Assembly: GCF_027924965.1 (NCBI RefSeq) | Contig: NZ_AP027056.1 | Location: 2,542,001-2,606,000, forward strand | Direction: 5' to 3' | Length of the DNA stretch: 64,000 nt | Source: Limnohabitans sp. TEGF004 | GTDB lineage: Bacteria > Pseudomonadota > Gammaproteobacteria > Burkholderiales > Burkholderiaceae_C | Shown: positions 1 to 8,051 of the stretch, one piece after another | Layout of the letters: each line of letters starts with the position of its first letter | How positions within the stretch are numbered: the stretch's first letter is position 1 | Program-made: the position numbers and the translations under genes | The notes under the pieces: model-generated | Seen by the model: the letters and a program-made list of their open reading frames with translations, nothing else | Told to the model about the DNA's origin: nothing | Databases searched by the model: none

Positions 1-1177
1 CCCAAAGACGTAAACCCTGCTTCATGCGCCCCGCAAAGTCCCCCGCCTCCGCTCCTGTGCCCGCAAAGTAATCGGCCCGCACCGCGCCCACGATGGCGCT
101 GCCCGTGTCTTGCGCAAACACCAAACGCTGCAAACTGCCATTGGGCCCAGCGCTGGCCAGCCATACCGGTGTGCCGTAGGGAATCGAATCTTTATCCACG
201 GCAATCGAGCGTCCCGCGGTCAGGGGCACACCTTGTGCGCCACGCGGACCGAGGTCGGCATCCGCCGCGCTGCGCACCTCTTCACGGAAGAACACATAGC
301 GCGGGTTGCTCCACAACATCTCTTGCACCAAGCGCGGATTGCTTTGTTGGGCGCTAACAATCCATGCCTTGATGCCTTGCCACGACGCATCACGAATCAA
401 GCCACGGTCTAACAACCAACGGCCCACGCTTTGATACGGCTGCTCGTTGGAGCCGGCAAATGCCAAGCGCACCACGCGCGTGGTGCCATCGGGATTGGCC
501 ATGCGCACGCGACCTGAGCCTTGGATGTGCAACACCAAGGCATCAATCGGATCAGCAAGCCACGCCACTTCGCGGCCACGCAAGGCGTCACGCGCTTGCG
601 AGTTGGTGTCGATCTCTTGTCGGCTGAACCATGGGCGGCCCGCGCGTCGCGCTTCGGCCAACCCTTCAGGCGGGGCGTACAACGGCACTTCAAAGCCGGG
701 ACGCATTTGTGCTGACGCATCAAACAGCGGCTCGTAATAGCTGGTGAGCAAACCATCGACGGCACCGTCAAGCGATTCAACACGGTAGGGCTGCAAGTGG
801 CTCATCATCCACAGGCGGCGGTCATCGTCGCTGCCCAGCATGAGTTGACGCACGTCTTTGCACAACGGCGCAAACAAAGGGCCGGGGCGTTCACAGTTTT
901 GCAGCCATGCATTCCATGCATCCTGCGTGGGGTCGTTTTGCCAACCGGGCACATCGTTCCATGACGTGGCCACCCAACGGCTGCGGTAGCTTTGCTGCGG
1001 ACTCGGTGTGCCGGGTGTGCCAGCCAAACTGCCGCTGGCACGCGGTGTTTCTGCGGGCGCCCTAGCAGCAGGCGCTGAACGACCGTAGTCCGTCACGGGC
1101 GCGTAGCGTGGGGTGCCGCACGCCACCAAGCTTCCTACAATCAAGGTCCATGTCAAACGCCACAGGATTTGTCTCAT
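1..1177 (-). CDS. mltA: Membrane-bound lytic murein transglycosylase A, 3' end cut by window edge
   Basis: Peptidoglycan-cleaving lytic transglycosylase of the outer-membrane lipoprotein MltA family. The frame is open from an ATG at 1177 to the window edge, about 392 residues, so only the last few residues are missing. The N-terminus is a lipoprotein signal ending in a lipobox (LVAC at about residues 15-18). Near the C-terminal edge the family signature QDTGSAI followed by VRADYF and GRMKQGL is readable. Its start codon overlaps by two bases the start codon of a small gene on the opposite strand. The family identity is secure from the C-terminal motif; the exact start is less so because no strong ribosome-binding site is visible. 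Confidence 0.9.
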   Translation of the reverse strand, partial: MRQILWRLTWTLIVGSLVACGTPRYAPVTDYGRSAPAARAPAETPRASGSLAGTPGTPSPQQSYRSRWVATSWNDVPGWQNDPTQDAWNAWLQNCERPGPLFAPLCKDVRQLMLGSDDDRRLWMMSHLQPYRVESLDGAVDGLLTSYYEPLFDASAQMRPGFEVPLYAPPEGLAEARRAGRPWFSRQEIDTNSQARDALRGREVAWLADPIDALVLHIQGSGRVRMANPDGTTRVVRLAFAGSNEQPYQSVGRWLLDRGLIRDASWQGIKAWIVSAQQSNPRLVQEMLWSNPRYVFFREEVRSAADADLGPRGAQGVPLTAGRSIAVDKDSIPYGTPVWLASAGPNGSLQRLVFAQDTGSAIVGAVRADYFAGTGAEAGDFAGRMKQGLRLW

Positions 1178-1316
1178 GCTGTTAATTTTGCTAGAAGCGC
1201 TGGGCGCGGGTTGCATCTTGGTGTTGATCGTATGGTGGACGATGTTCTCAGGTCGGGAAGAAACCGAAGCTGAACACCTTGCCGCACAAGAAGAAGCCGC
1301 CAAAGACGAAAAATAA
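1176..1316 (+). CDS. Small single-pass membrane protein, function unknown
   Basis: A 46-residue protein with one hydrophobic segment (about residues 2-22, ending in VWW) and a charged Glu/Ala/Lys-rich tail, so probably an inner-membrane protein with a cytoplasmic C-terminus. ATG at 1176 is preceded by AGGA at 8 bases spacing, inside the start of divergent mltA. It ends just before the stop of the convergent response-regulator gene. I recall similar very short membrane proteins next to mltA in related bacteria, which supports coding status, but no function is known to me. A GTG start further upstream would lengthen it without a membrane rationale. Confidence 0.6.
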   Translation: MLLILLEALGAGCILVLIVWWTMFSGREETEAEHLAAQEEAAKDEK

Positions 1317-1317
1317 C

Positions 1318-1953
1318 TCACTCGCCACGCAGCAAGTTGGCCAACTCCACGGCCGACTTCACATTCATTTTGTCAAACACACGGGCGCGGTGAACTTCCA
1401 CGGTGCGCACGCTGATGTCCAGCTGATCTGCAATCAGTTTGTTGGGCAAACCCTCTACCACCAAGTGCATCACGTCGCGTTCACGTTCCGTCAAATCGGC
1501 CAAGTTGTGTTGCAGGTCTTGTTTGGCTCGTACGCTTTGCAAGGTTTGCGCCGAACGCGCCAAGGCTTGTTCAATGCGGTCGACCAAGGCGTTGTCTGAA
1601 AAAGGTTTTTCACAAAAATCAAACGCGCCCCGCTTGACGGAATCGACGGCGGTGGGCACATCGGCATGGCCTGTTAAAAAAATCACAGGTAAGGCATCAA
1701 GCAGTTGACGCTCAATGAGATGCTCAAACAAAGCCAAGCCGCTCATGCCTGGCATACGCACATCAAGCAACAAGCAACCGGGCTGCGAAGGCTGCCACGC
1801 ATTGCTGCCTCCCCCTAAAAACTCGGCAAATGCATCTGCACTGTCAAACGATTGACTGGGCAAACGGCGCGAACGCAACAGCCACGCCAGCGCTTCGCGC
1901 ACGCCAGCGTCATCGTCAACAATAAAAACCAAAGCGTCTTCTGTGGGTTGCAT
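1318..1953 (-). CDS. Two-component response regulator, FixJ/DctR type (LuxR-like HTH)
   Basis: DNA-binding response regulator of 211 residues. The receiver domain (about 1-125) has the acidic pocket VDDD at 12-15, the phosphoacceptor Asp in LLLDVRMPG, Thr in FLTGHAD and Lys in CEKPFSD. The C-terminal LuxR/FixJ-type HTH (about 148-205) carries LTERERDVM and the recognition region VRTVEVHRARV. It starts three bases after the stop of the upstream kinase gene, so the two form a cognate pair. FixJ/TodT/DctR relatives control C4-dicarboxylate or similar transport; no target transporter lies in this window, so the signal is unassigned. Confidence 0.9.
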   Translation of the reverse strand: MQPTEDALVFIVDDDAGVREALAWLLRSRRLPSQSFDSADAFAEFLGGGSNAWQPSQPGCLLLDVRMPGMSGLALFEHLIERQLLDALPVIFLTGHADVPTAVDSVKRGAFDFCEKPFSDNALVDRIEQALARSAQTLQSVRAKQDLQHNLADLTERERDVMHLVVEGLPNKLIADQLDISVRTVEVHRARVFDKMNVKSAVELANLLRGE

Positions 1954-1956
1954 GTG

Positions 1957-3957
1957 TCAGGTCTCGGGGGACGATTGTGGCAGGGTGAAACTGAACACCG
2001 TGCCGCGCGGTGTGTTGGGGCGATGCCCCAAAAATCCACCATGTTGTTCCACCACGGTACGACACAAACTCAGACCCAAGCCCATGCCTTCTTCTTTGGT
2101 GGTGAAAAACGGTGTGAACAATTTCTCTGACACGCCATCAGGAATGCCTTGGCCAATATCAGCCACCGAAAACTCCAACCAACGGCTGGTTGCGTTGGAT
2201 GCAGCGCTGCGTACGCTGAGTGTGAGCACTTTGTTAGGCGTTTCATCCGCCATGGCTTGCATGCCATTGCGCGACAAATTCAACAGCACTTGTTCGACCA
2301 TGGTCCGATCGCAGAACACGGTTGGCAAATCGGTCGGGCATTGAACCACCACACGCACACCCAATTTGCGGGCTTGCAAAATCACCAAGGGCATCACGTC
2401 ATCGAGCAAGGCACGTGGCTTCACTGCCTCGCGCGCTTGGTCACGGCGACGCACAAAGTCGTGCACGCTCTTGATGACCTTGCCGGCACGTTCAGCTTGC
2501 TGGCCAATGCGCTGGATGGCACTGCCCAAGGTCTCCGCCAACTGCGGGTCTTTCACGGCGGCATCTTGCAACAGGTTCATGCTGCCGGTGGCGTAACTTG
2601 AAATCGCAGCGAGCGGTTGGTTCAACTCGTGGCTCAACAACGAGGCCATCTCACCCACCGTGGCCAAACGTGCGGTGGCTTGCAAACGTTCTTGGCTGGC
2701 ACGCGACACTTCTTCCACGCGACGCTGCTCGCTGATGTCCAACACCGCGCCCATCCAGCCGGTTTGTTCGCCTAAGGCGTTGATCAGCGGGGCTTCAAAA
2801 ATCATCACGGCAAAACGCTCACCGTTTTGGCGCATGAAGACCGATTCCACGCCCTCACGCGGCGGCGCATTACCCGCCAAACGCAAGGCTTGGCGCTGGC
2901 CGTACTCGTCCACCATCTCGGGTGGCCAATAAGGTGCAGGAATGCTTTTGCCAATCAACTCTTTGGCCTCGAAACCCACCATTTCGCAAAATGCGGGGTT
3001 CACATAGGTGATGCGACCTTGGTTGTCACGGGCGCGCAAGCCGGTGACGAGGGAGTCTTCCATGGCTTTGCGAAAGGCCAACGCTTCGGCCAAGTCCAGC
3101 TCCACGCGTTGACGGCGACGCATGTCACGCGCCAACATGATGAGCACGGTGACCAAGGCAATCGCCATGGCCGTGACCAACGCGGTCAAGACATTGGGAA
3201 ACACATCAGGGGCACCGCGCCAGCTGTCCATGCGCAGCACCATGGTGTGGCCCGGCAAATCAATCAGCTGCTTGGCAATGAACACGCGCGAGCCGCGACG
3301 TGCTGTGCCGTGCATGGCCAAACGCGTGCCATCTGACTCTGTGAATGACACCTCTTGGCTGCGCGTGAGCTGTGGCCCCACCATGTTGACCAAGATCTCC
3401 CCCAAGGAATAGGTGGCAATGGTGTAGCCCGTGAGCTGGCCATCGGTGATGACCGGCAAGCACAAATCCATAATTTCCAAGCCCAAGCCATCGGCTTGTG
3501 GGACATAGGTGCTCGCGCCATAGCCGGGGCCGCTTTGGCGGCGTGCCACACCACACGCTTGCACCACTTCAGGCTGATTGGCCGCGCGACCAAAACGGTT
3601 GAACACGGGAGCCCGAAACGGGGTGTCGATGCTTTTGAGCACGCGTAAGTCCGCATCACGCAGCTCTAGACGCAACCACTCGCGATGTTCACGCAACAAG
3701 GTGTGGGCATCTTGCTCCCACGGCGTGGCAGCGCGATCGGCATATTGCAAGGCTTGCAAGCTTTGCACATTGCGGGTGAGCGCGGTGCGGATGTCGCTCA
3801 CCGCATCTGCCGCGTCGCGCTCTAAGCGGCTTTGCACCTGGCTCACCTCGTAGCGCCCAGCCAGCCACACCAAAGTGCTCAGCATGGACAACACCAGCAC
3901 CACCAAGAGCCCCCACAGCACCCAGCGACGTACTTGTGGTCCCACAGGCAACAACAT
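1957..3957 (-). CDS. PAS-domain sensor histidine kinase, DctS-like
   Basis: Inner-membrane sensor kinase of about 666 residues. Order: TM helix (about 8-30), a large periplasmic sensing region (about 31-250), second TM helix (around residues 260-280), PAS domain (about 300-420, with VNPAFCEMVGF), HisKA box around SHELNQPLAAISS with the phospho-His, and HATPase_c with DIGQGIPDG and GLGLSLC. The start at 3957 is chosen because ATG overlaps the stop of the upstream yhdP-like gene as TGATG; a start 33 bases upstream would lie inside that gene. It transfers phosphate to the adjacent FixJ-type regulator. The architecture matches DctS-type dicarboxylate sensors, but the ligand is inferred only. Confidence 0.88.
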   Translation of the reverse strand: MLLPVGPQVRRWVLWGLLVVLVLSMLSTLVWLAGRYEVSQVQSRLERDAADAVSDIRTALTRNVQSLQALQYADRAATPWEQDAHTLLREHREWLRLELRDADLRVLKSIDTPFRAPVFNRFGRAANQPEVVQACGVARRQSGPGYGASTYVPQADGLGLEIMDLCLPVITDGQLTGYTIATYSLGEILVNMVGPQLTRSQEVSFTESDGTRLAMHGTARRGSRVFIAKQLIDLPGHTMVLRMDSWRGAPDVFPNVLTALVTAMAIALVTVLIMLARDMRRRQRVELDLAEALAFRKAMEDSLVTGLRARDNQGRITYVNPAFCEMVGFEAKELIGKSIPAPYWPPEMVDEYGQRQALRLAGNAPPREGVESVFMRQNGERFAVMIFEAPLINALGEQTGWMGAVLDISEQRRVEEVSRASQERLQATARLATVGEMASLLSHELNQPLAAISSYATGSMNLLQDAAVKDPQLAETLGSAIQRIGQQAERAGKVIKSVHDFVRRRDQAREAVKPRALLDDVMPLVILQARKLGVRVVVQCPTDLPTVFCDRTMVEQVLLNLSRNGMQAMADETPNKVLTLSVRSAASNATSRWLEFSVADIGQGIPDGVSEKLFTPFFTTKEEGMGLGLSLCRTVVEQHGGFLGHRPNTPRGTVFSFTLPQSSPET

Positions 3958-6900
3958 CAATCCACCTTGGTCACACGGGGATCTGCCCACGTGCCATCCA
4001 CTTGAAACTCACTGGTGCCTGCACGCACCAGAGGTTTGCTCAACACCATCTGGGCCAAGTAGCTGGTCAATCCAACCAACGGGTTGATGGTGGCCACATA
4101 AAGCGATGCCGTTCCCGCATTGATTTCAGGCACCACCACCACTTTGAGTTTTTGGGTTTCGCGCACCAGGTCGGCGCTGCCTTCAATCAAAGCGCCAGCA
4201 ACCACGCCCTTCATCTGCAAGTTGTTGGTGAATGCCACGCCTTGGTCAATGCGCACATCACCGCGCACAAAGTCGAAAGCAAATCCATCGCTGAACAAAT
4301 CGCTGAAGTCCAAGGTCAAACGACGCGGCAAGGCTTGCAAATTCAACACACCCAGCAAGCGCGCAGCGCCTGGTTCTGTTTTTAAAAATTGACCTTTTTC
4401 AATCGCCAAATTCATCTTGCCGCTCATGCTGGCGTAATCCAAAGTGATGGGCGAGCCTTGCCAAGACACTTGGCCTTCTAAACGCCCCTCACCATAACGA
4501 ATAGCGCCAGGCGTCCCCAAACGCGTCAACAAATCACCGCTGTCGCGGATGGCCAGCACAAAATTGAACTGGGTGCGACGTACGCGTGGCCCCTCGGCGG
4601 CCCAGTTGCCATTGGCCGTCAAGGTGGCCTCGGGCAAGATCACATTGAATTTGTTGAGTCGCCATTCACGCACAGCATTTGCGCCCACGCGATTCACCGC
4701 ATCAATTTCTAAGCGCCCCAGTTTTTTGCCACGCAAGGTCAACTCATTTACCACGATGTCCAAAGTGGGAATGCTGCTGGGCTGCTCAGTCAACAGACGC
4801 TCCACATCGGGCACCGAGCTGGGCGGAATATTCAAATACGCCAAACGCACATACAACTGCGCGGGCACATTGCCATTGGGCGGACGAACTTCCGCGGAAC
4901 CATTCAACTCATCGGCACTGATGTTGAGACGCCACAAATCACCTTGGCGTGTGCCTCCCACCACCACTTTGTGAATCACCCGATCTGAGACCTTGATTTG
5001 TTCTGCCAACAACGCAGCAAATGTGGGCATGTAGTCTTGGGCGCCTTCGCTTGTGGCTTCGCTGCCAATGACCGAGGTGGCGGTCGATTTGCGTTTGAGC
5101 GGCGACGCACCGGTGAGTTGTGTGAGCGTGGTGTTCCATGCATCCAGGTCTAACGCTGGCAATTGCAAATTGAGGCTGACCGCGTTGTCACGCATAGGCA
5201 CAGCATCCATCACCGACTGCCCCACGGCAATGCCGCCACGCACCACACGGGGTCGTGACCCAGTGAGATCACGCACATAGCTCACCGACACCACACTGCC
5301 TAAGGTGACTTTGATTTGGTCTTGCAACACGCGTGATTTAGCTGCTAGCGATTCGCGTGTGAGTTGCGTCTCAACGCGCAAAGGCATGACCGCCTGCGAC
5401 GTTTTATTCAAAGGCGCCGGCAAATTCAAGGCCATGCCCTTGAGATCACTGTTGATCAACAGCTCGGGCTCACCACGGCGCAAACCCAAAGTGGCGGTGT
5501 AGCTTGACTTGCCAGATGCGCGTTGTGCCAACCGAGAAACAAAGCCAAGCTCACGGGCACGCTGCAAACCCTCAGCGGTCAGGTCGCCATGAATTTTGAG
5601 TTGCAAAGGTGATTCGCCATCACCCACCACAAATGACAACCCGCCATCTAACACCGCATCGCCGCCCAACAACTGGGCCTGCATCGCCTTGAGCTGAAAC
5701 CCTTGTTCGCTGAACTGCAAGGTACCGCGTGTGCGGTTGAGCACAGGCGTACCAGGAATAATTTGCAAAGCATTGTCGGCAAACACCACGCTGCCCTGAA
5801 CCTTAGACGTCTCTAGCTTGTCGATGGGCAAGCTCAGTGCCAATTTGAAATTTGCATCGCCCGTGGCTTGGCTTTTGTTCAGCACGGTGCCCGTCAAGTC
5901 GTTGAGGGCAGATTTGGCAATCACATCCAGCACCTGTGCCACAGGCCCGCGCGCTTCGCCCGTCACGCTCACCACAGGTTGTGCCAACTGAGGGATGTGC
6001 GCTTCCACTTTTTGCCAAGTCACATCTGGGGCACCCGCCAACTGTGTACGTCCTTTGAAATGCAACGCAGATCGGTCAAACACCAACTCGCCATTGAGCT
6101 CTGTCAGGGCAGGCCATGCAGGACGTGGCGCAGTTTTAGGCTTAGGTGGCTCCGGTGGCACGTAGGCATATTTAGCTTGTGCCACTTGCGCAACAACGCG
6201 GAACTCACCCAGCTTGGGGTTGTCAAACGGCATGTCGTTCAAGTTGCCGCGCAAGCGCAGGGTCACATGGCTGGCGTCTCCCGTCTTGACCGCATCACGC
6301 ACATAGGCACGCACGTCAGCGGGCAAGGTGTTGGGCAAATAGCGATGGACGTGTGCCACTTTGGCGCGGCTGAGCGAGGCCGTCAAATCCAGCACGCCGG
6401 GTAAGCGCGCATCGCCTTCGCCTGTTTTCCAATTGCCATTGAATTCACCCGCCATGTCGTCGTTCACCACGCGGCCCTGCGTGAACTGCAAGGCCACGTC
6501 ATCGCCTTTGAGCTGCCAAGCGATTTGTGCCGAGGCTTCTTCCAGCGCGATGTACGGCTCATCTAAGCCGAGGGGCAAGGTCAAGCTGCCTTTGTGAATG
6601 CTCACACGGGCTTTGCCACCTTTGTGGGTCAAATCAAATTCCAGTTGCGCGGCTTGCATGCCAGGCACATGGGCCAATGGGCTGTTGGGCAGTGCATCGC
6701 GCTGCATAGAGAATTGACGCACTTGGCCGCGCGCGCTGTACTGAAGAGAAGCGTCGTCGTTGGTCTGCCATGTGGCCTTGAGCTGGTTGACTTGACCTTG
6801 CGGTTGGGCACGCGCCAAGAGGTCACGCACCTGTTCGGACAACGGCACACGTTGGCTGATTTGCACCAGAGCATCCAAATCCAAACGGTCTGCACTGAAC

Positions 6901-7970
6901 GTGCCAGATTCAAATGTGTCGCCGCGCCAGCTCAGACGCACCACACCACCCGGCCAGTGTTCACCCTCTTGGGTGTCGAACACCAAATCTTGGCTGCTGA
7001 TTTCCACTTCACCGTCTTGCCACTGTGCACCCACGCGACCATGCATATGACGCAAACTCAAGGGCAACAAATCTGCCCCCAAGCGAGCGGCCACAGCATC
7101 TAGCGCCACATCCGCTGTCACACCGATGGGTTGTCCTTTTTGCACATCGGTCCACACACGCACGGCACCACGGCCTTCTTGCAAAGACAAACCTTTGTCC
7201 ATCGCCACCCATTGGCGCAAGGCCGCAAGATCGACATAAGGCAAGTCGGCAAACAACTCACCCGACCATTGCGCGGTATCGCCCGCGCGCTGCCAAGGCA
7301 ATTGGAAAAACTTGCCACGCACAGACAGGCGCTGGCCAAAGGCCTCGGGCGGGGTGGCATCTACCCTCAGCTCGTGCTGAAACCACTGGTTTTTCACCGA
7401 GACATCCAAACCTTGAAGCGACAGCACCGGTGCGCTCGTTTGCGCTTTTGCTGGACGGCTTTCATCACGCCAATGCACCACGCCTTGACGCACCATAAAC
7501 GCGGGTTGTGAAAAGAACCAATCTGCGCCGCGGCCATCACCCGCCGCACTGGTGTCCAAACCAGCAACCCACACATGGCCTTGCGCATCACGACGAATTT
7601 CTAATTCGGGTTGCTCGATGTCCAGTTGCTCAAACTGACCGAACAGCACCGAGAGTGGCGACACCGCTGCAATCACGCGCGGCAAGCGCAAGGCGTCACG
7701 CCCTTCACGGTCAAACAACACAATGTCATTGGCTTCAAACCATGGCACCAACCAGCCGCCTTGGGCACTGACATGGCCGATTTCCACACGAATGCCCAAT
7801 GCACGTGAGGCTTGTTGTTGCAGCACCTCACGGTAATCGCTGATTCGCGGCACAATGAAAATGTGCAGAGCGCTCCAAGCCATCAGCACAGCCACCCACG
7901 TGAACACCACCAAACCCAAAGCCCAGTTGAGCGCACGTCGCCAGCCTGACTTGGTTTGCAAATCAAGCAT
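3957..7970 (-). CDS. yhdP: YhdP/AsmA-like giant envelope protein (TIGR02099 family)
   Basis: A protein of about 1337 residues with one N-terminal TM helix (roughly residues 10-40) followed by a very long beta-rich periplasmic region typical of the AsmA/YhdP/TamB group, which is implicated in phospholipid transport between inner and outer membranes. The C-terminal part has the conserved stretch containing GRLEGQVSWQGSP and the terminal TSEFQVDGTW. The start at 7970 (MLDLQTKSGW) is preferred: a longer frame to 8087 would run into the divergent glnE start. Its stop overlaps the start of the downstream kinase gene, so this gene, kinase and regulator are probably co-transcribed. Confidence 0.88.
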   Translation of the reverse strand: MLDLQTKSGWRRALNWALGLVVFTWVAVLMAWSALHIFIVPRISDYREVLQQQASRALGIRVEIGHVSAQGGWLVPWFEANDIVLFDREGRDALRLPRVIAAVSPLSVLFGQFEQLDIEQPELEIRRDAQGHVWVAGLDTSAAGDGRGADWFFSQPAFMVRQGVVHWRDESRPAKAQTSAPVLSLQGLDVSVKNQWFQHELRVDATPPEAFGQRLSVRGKFFQLPWQRAGDTAQWSGELFADLPYVDLAALRQWVAMDKGLSLQEGRGAVRVWTDVQKGQPIGVTADVALDAVAARLGADLLPLSLRHMHGRVGAQWQDGEVEISSQDLVFDTQEGEHWPGGVVRLSWRGDTFESGTFSADRLDLDALVQISQRVPLSEQVRDLLARAQPQGQVNQLKATWQTNDDASLQYSARGQVRQFSMQRDALPNSPLAHVPGMQAAQLEFDLTHKGGKARVSIHKGSLTLPLGLDEPYIALEEASAQIAWQLKGDDVALQFTQGRVVNDDMAGEFNGNWKTGEGDARLPGVLDLTASLSRAKVAHVHRYLPNTLPADVRAYVRDAVKTGDASHVTLRLRGNLNDMPFDNPKLGEFRVVAQVAQAKYAYVPPEPPKPKTAPRPAWPALTELNGELVFDRSALHFKGRTQLAGAPDVTWQKVEAHIPQLAQPVVSVTGEARGPVAQVLDVIAKSALNDLTGTVLNKSQATGDANFKLALSLPIDKLETSKVQGSVVFADNALQIIPGTPVLNRTRGTLQFSEQGFQLKAMQAQLLGGDAVLDGGLSFVVGDGESPLQLKIHGDLTAEGLQRARELGFVSRLAQRASGKSSYTATLGLRRGEPELLINSDLKGMALNLPAPLNKTSQAVMPLRVETQLTRESLAAKSRVLQDQIKVTLGSVVSVSYVRDLTGSRPRVVRGGIAVGQSVMDAVPMRDNAVSLNLQLPALDLDAWNTTLTQLTGASPLKRKSTATSVIGSEATSEGAQDYMPTFAALLAEQIKVSDRVIHKVVVGGTRQGDLWRLNISADELNGSAEVRPPNGNVPAQLYVRLAYLNIPPSSVPDVERLLTEQPSSIPTLDIVVNELTLRGKKLGRLEIDAVNRVGANAVREWRLNKFNVILPEATLTANGNWAAEGPRVRRTQFNFVLAIRDSGDLLTRLGTPGAIRYGEGRLEGQVSWQGSPITLDYASMSGKMNLAIEKGQFLKTEPGAARLLGVLNLQALPRRLTLDFSDLFSDGFAFDFVRGDVRIDQGVAFTNNLQMKGVVAGALIEGSADLVRETQKLKVVVVPEINAGTASLYVATINPLVGLTSYLAQMVLSKPLVRAGTSEFQVDGTWADPRVTKVD

Positions 7971-8051
7971 CAAATTTTCGGGGGTGGAATTCACGGCGTC
8001 AGACAACTGTTTCACGGTACGAGCAATATGACGGGAATTATCCCCTGCCCT

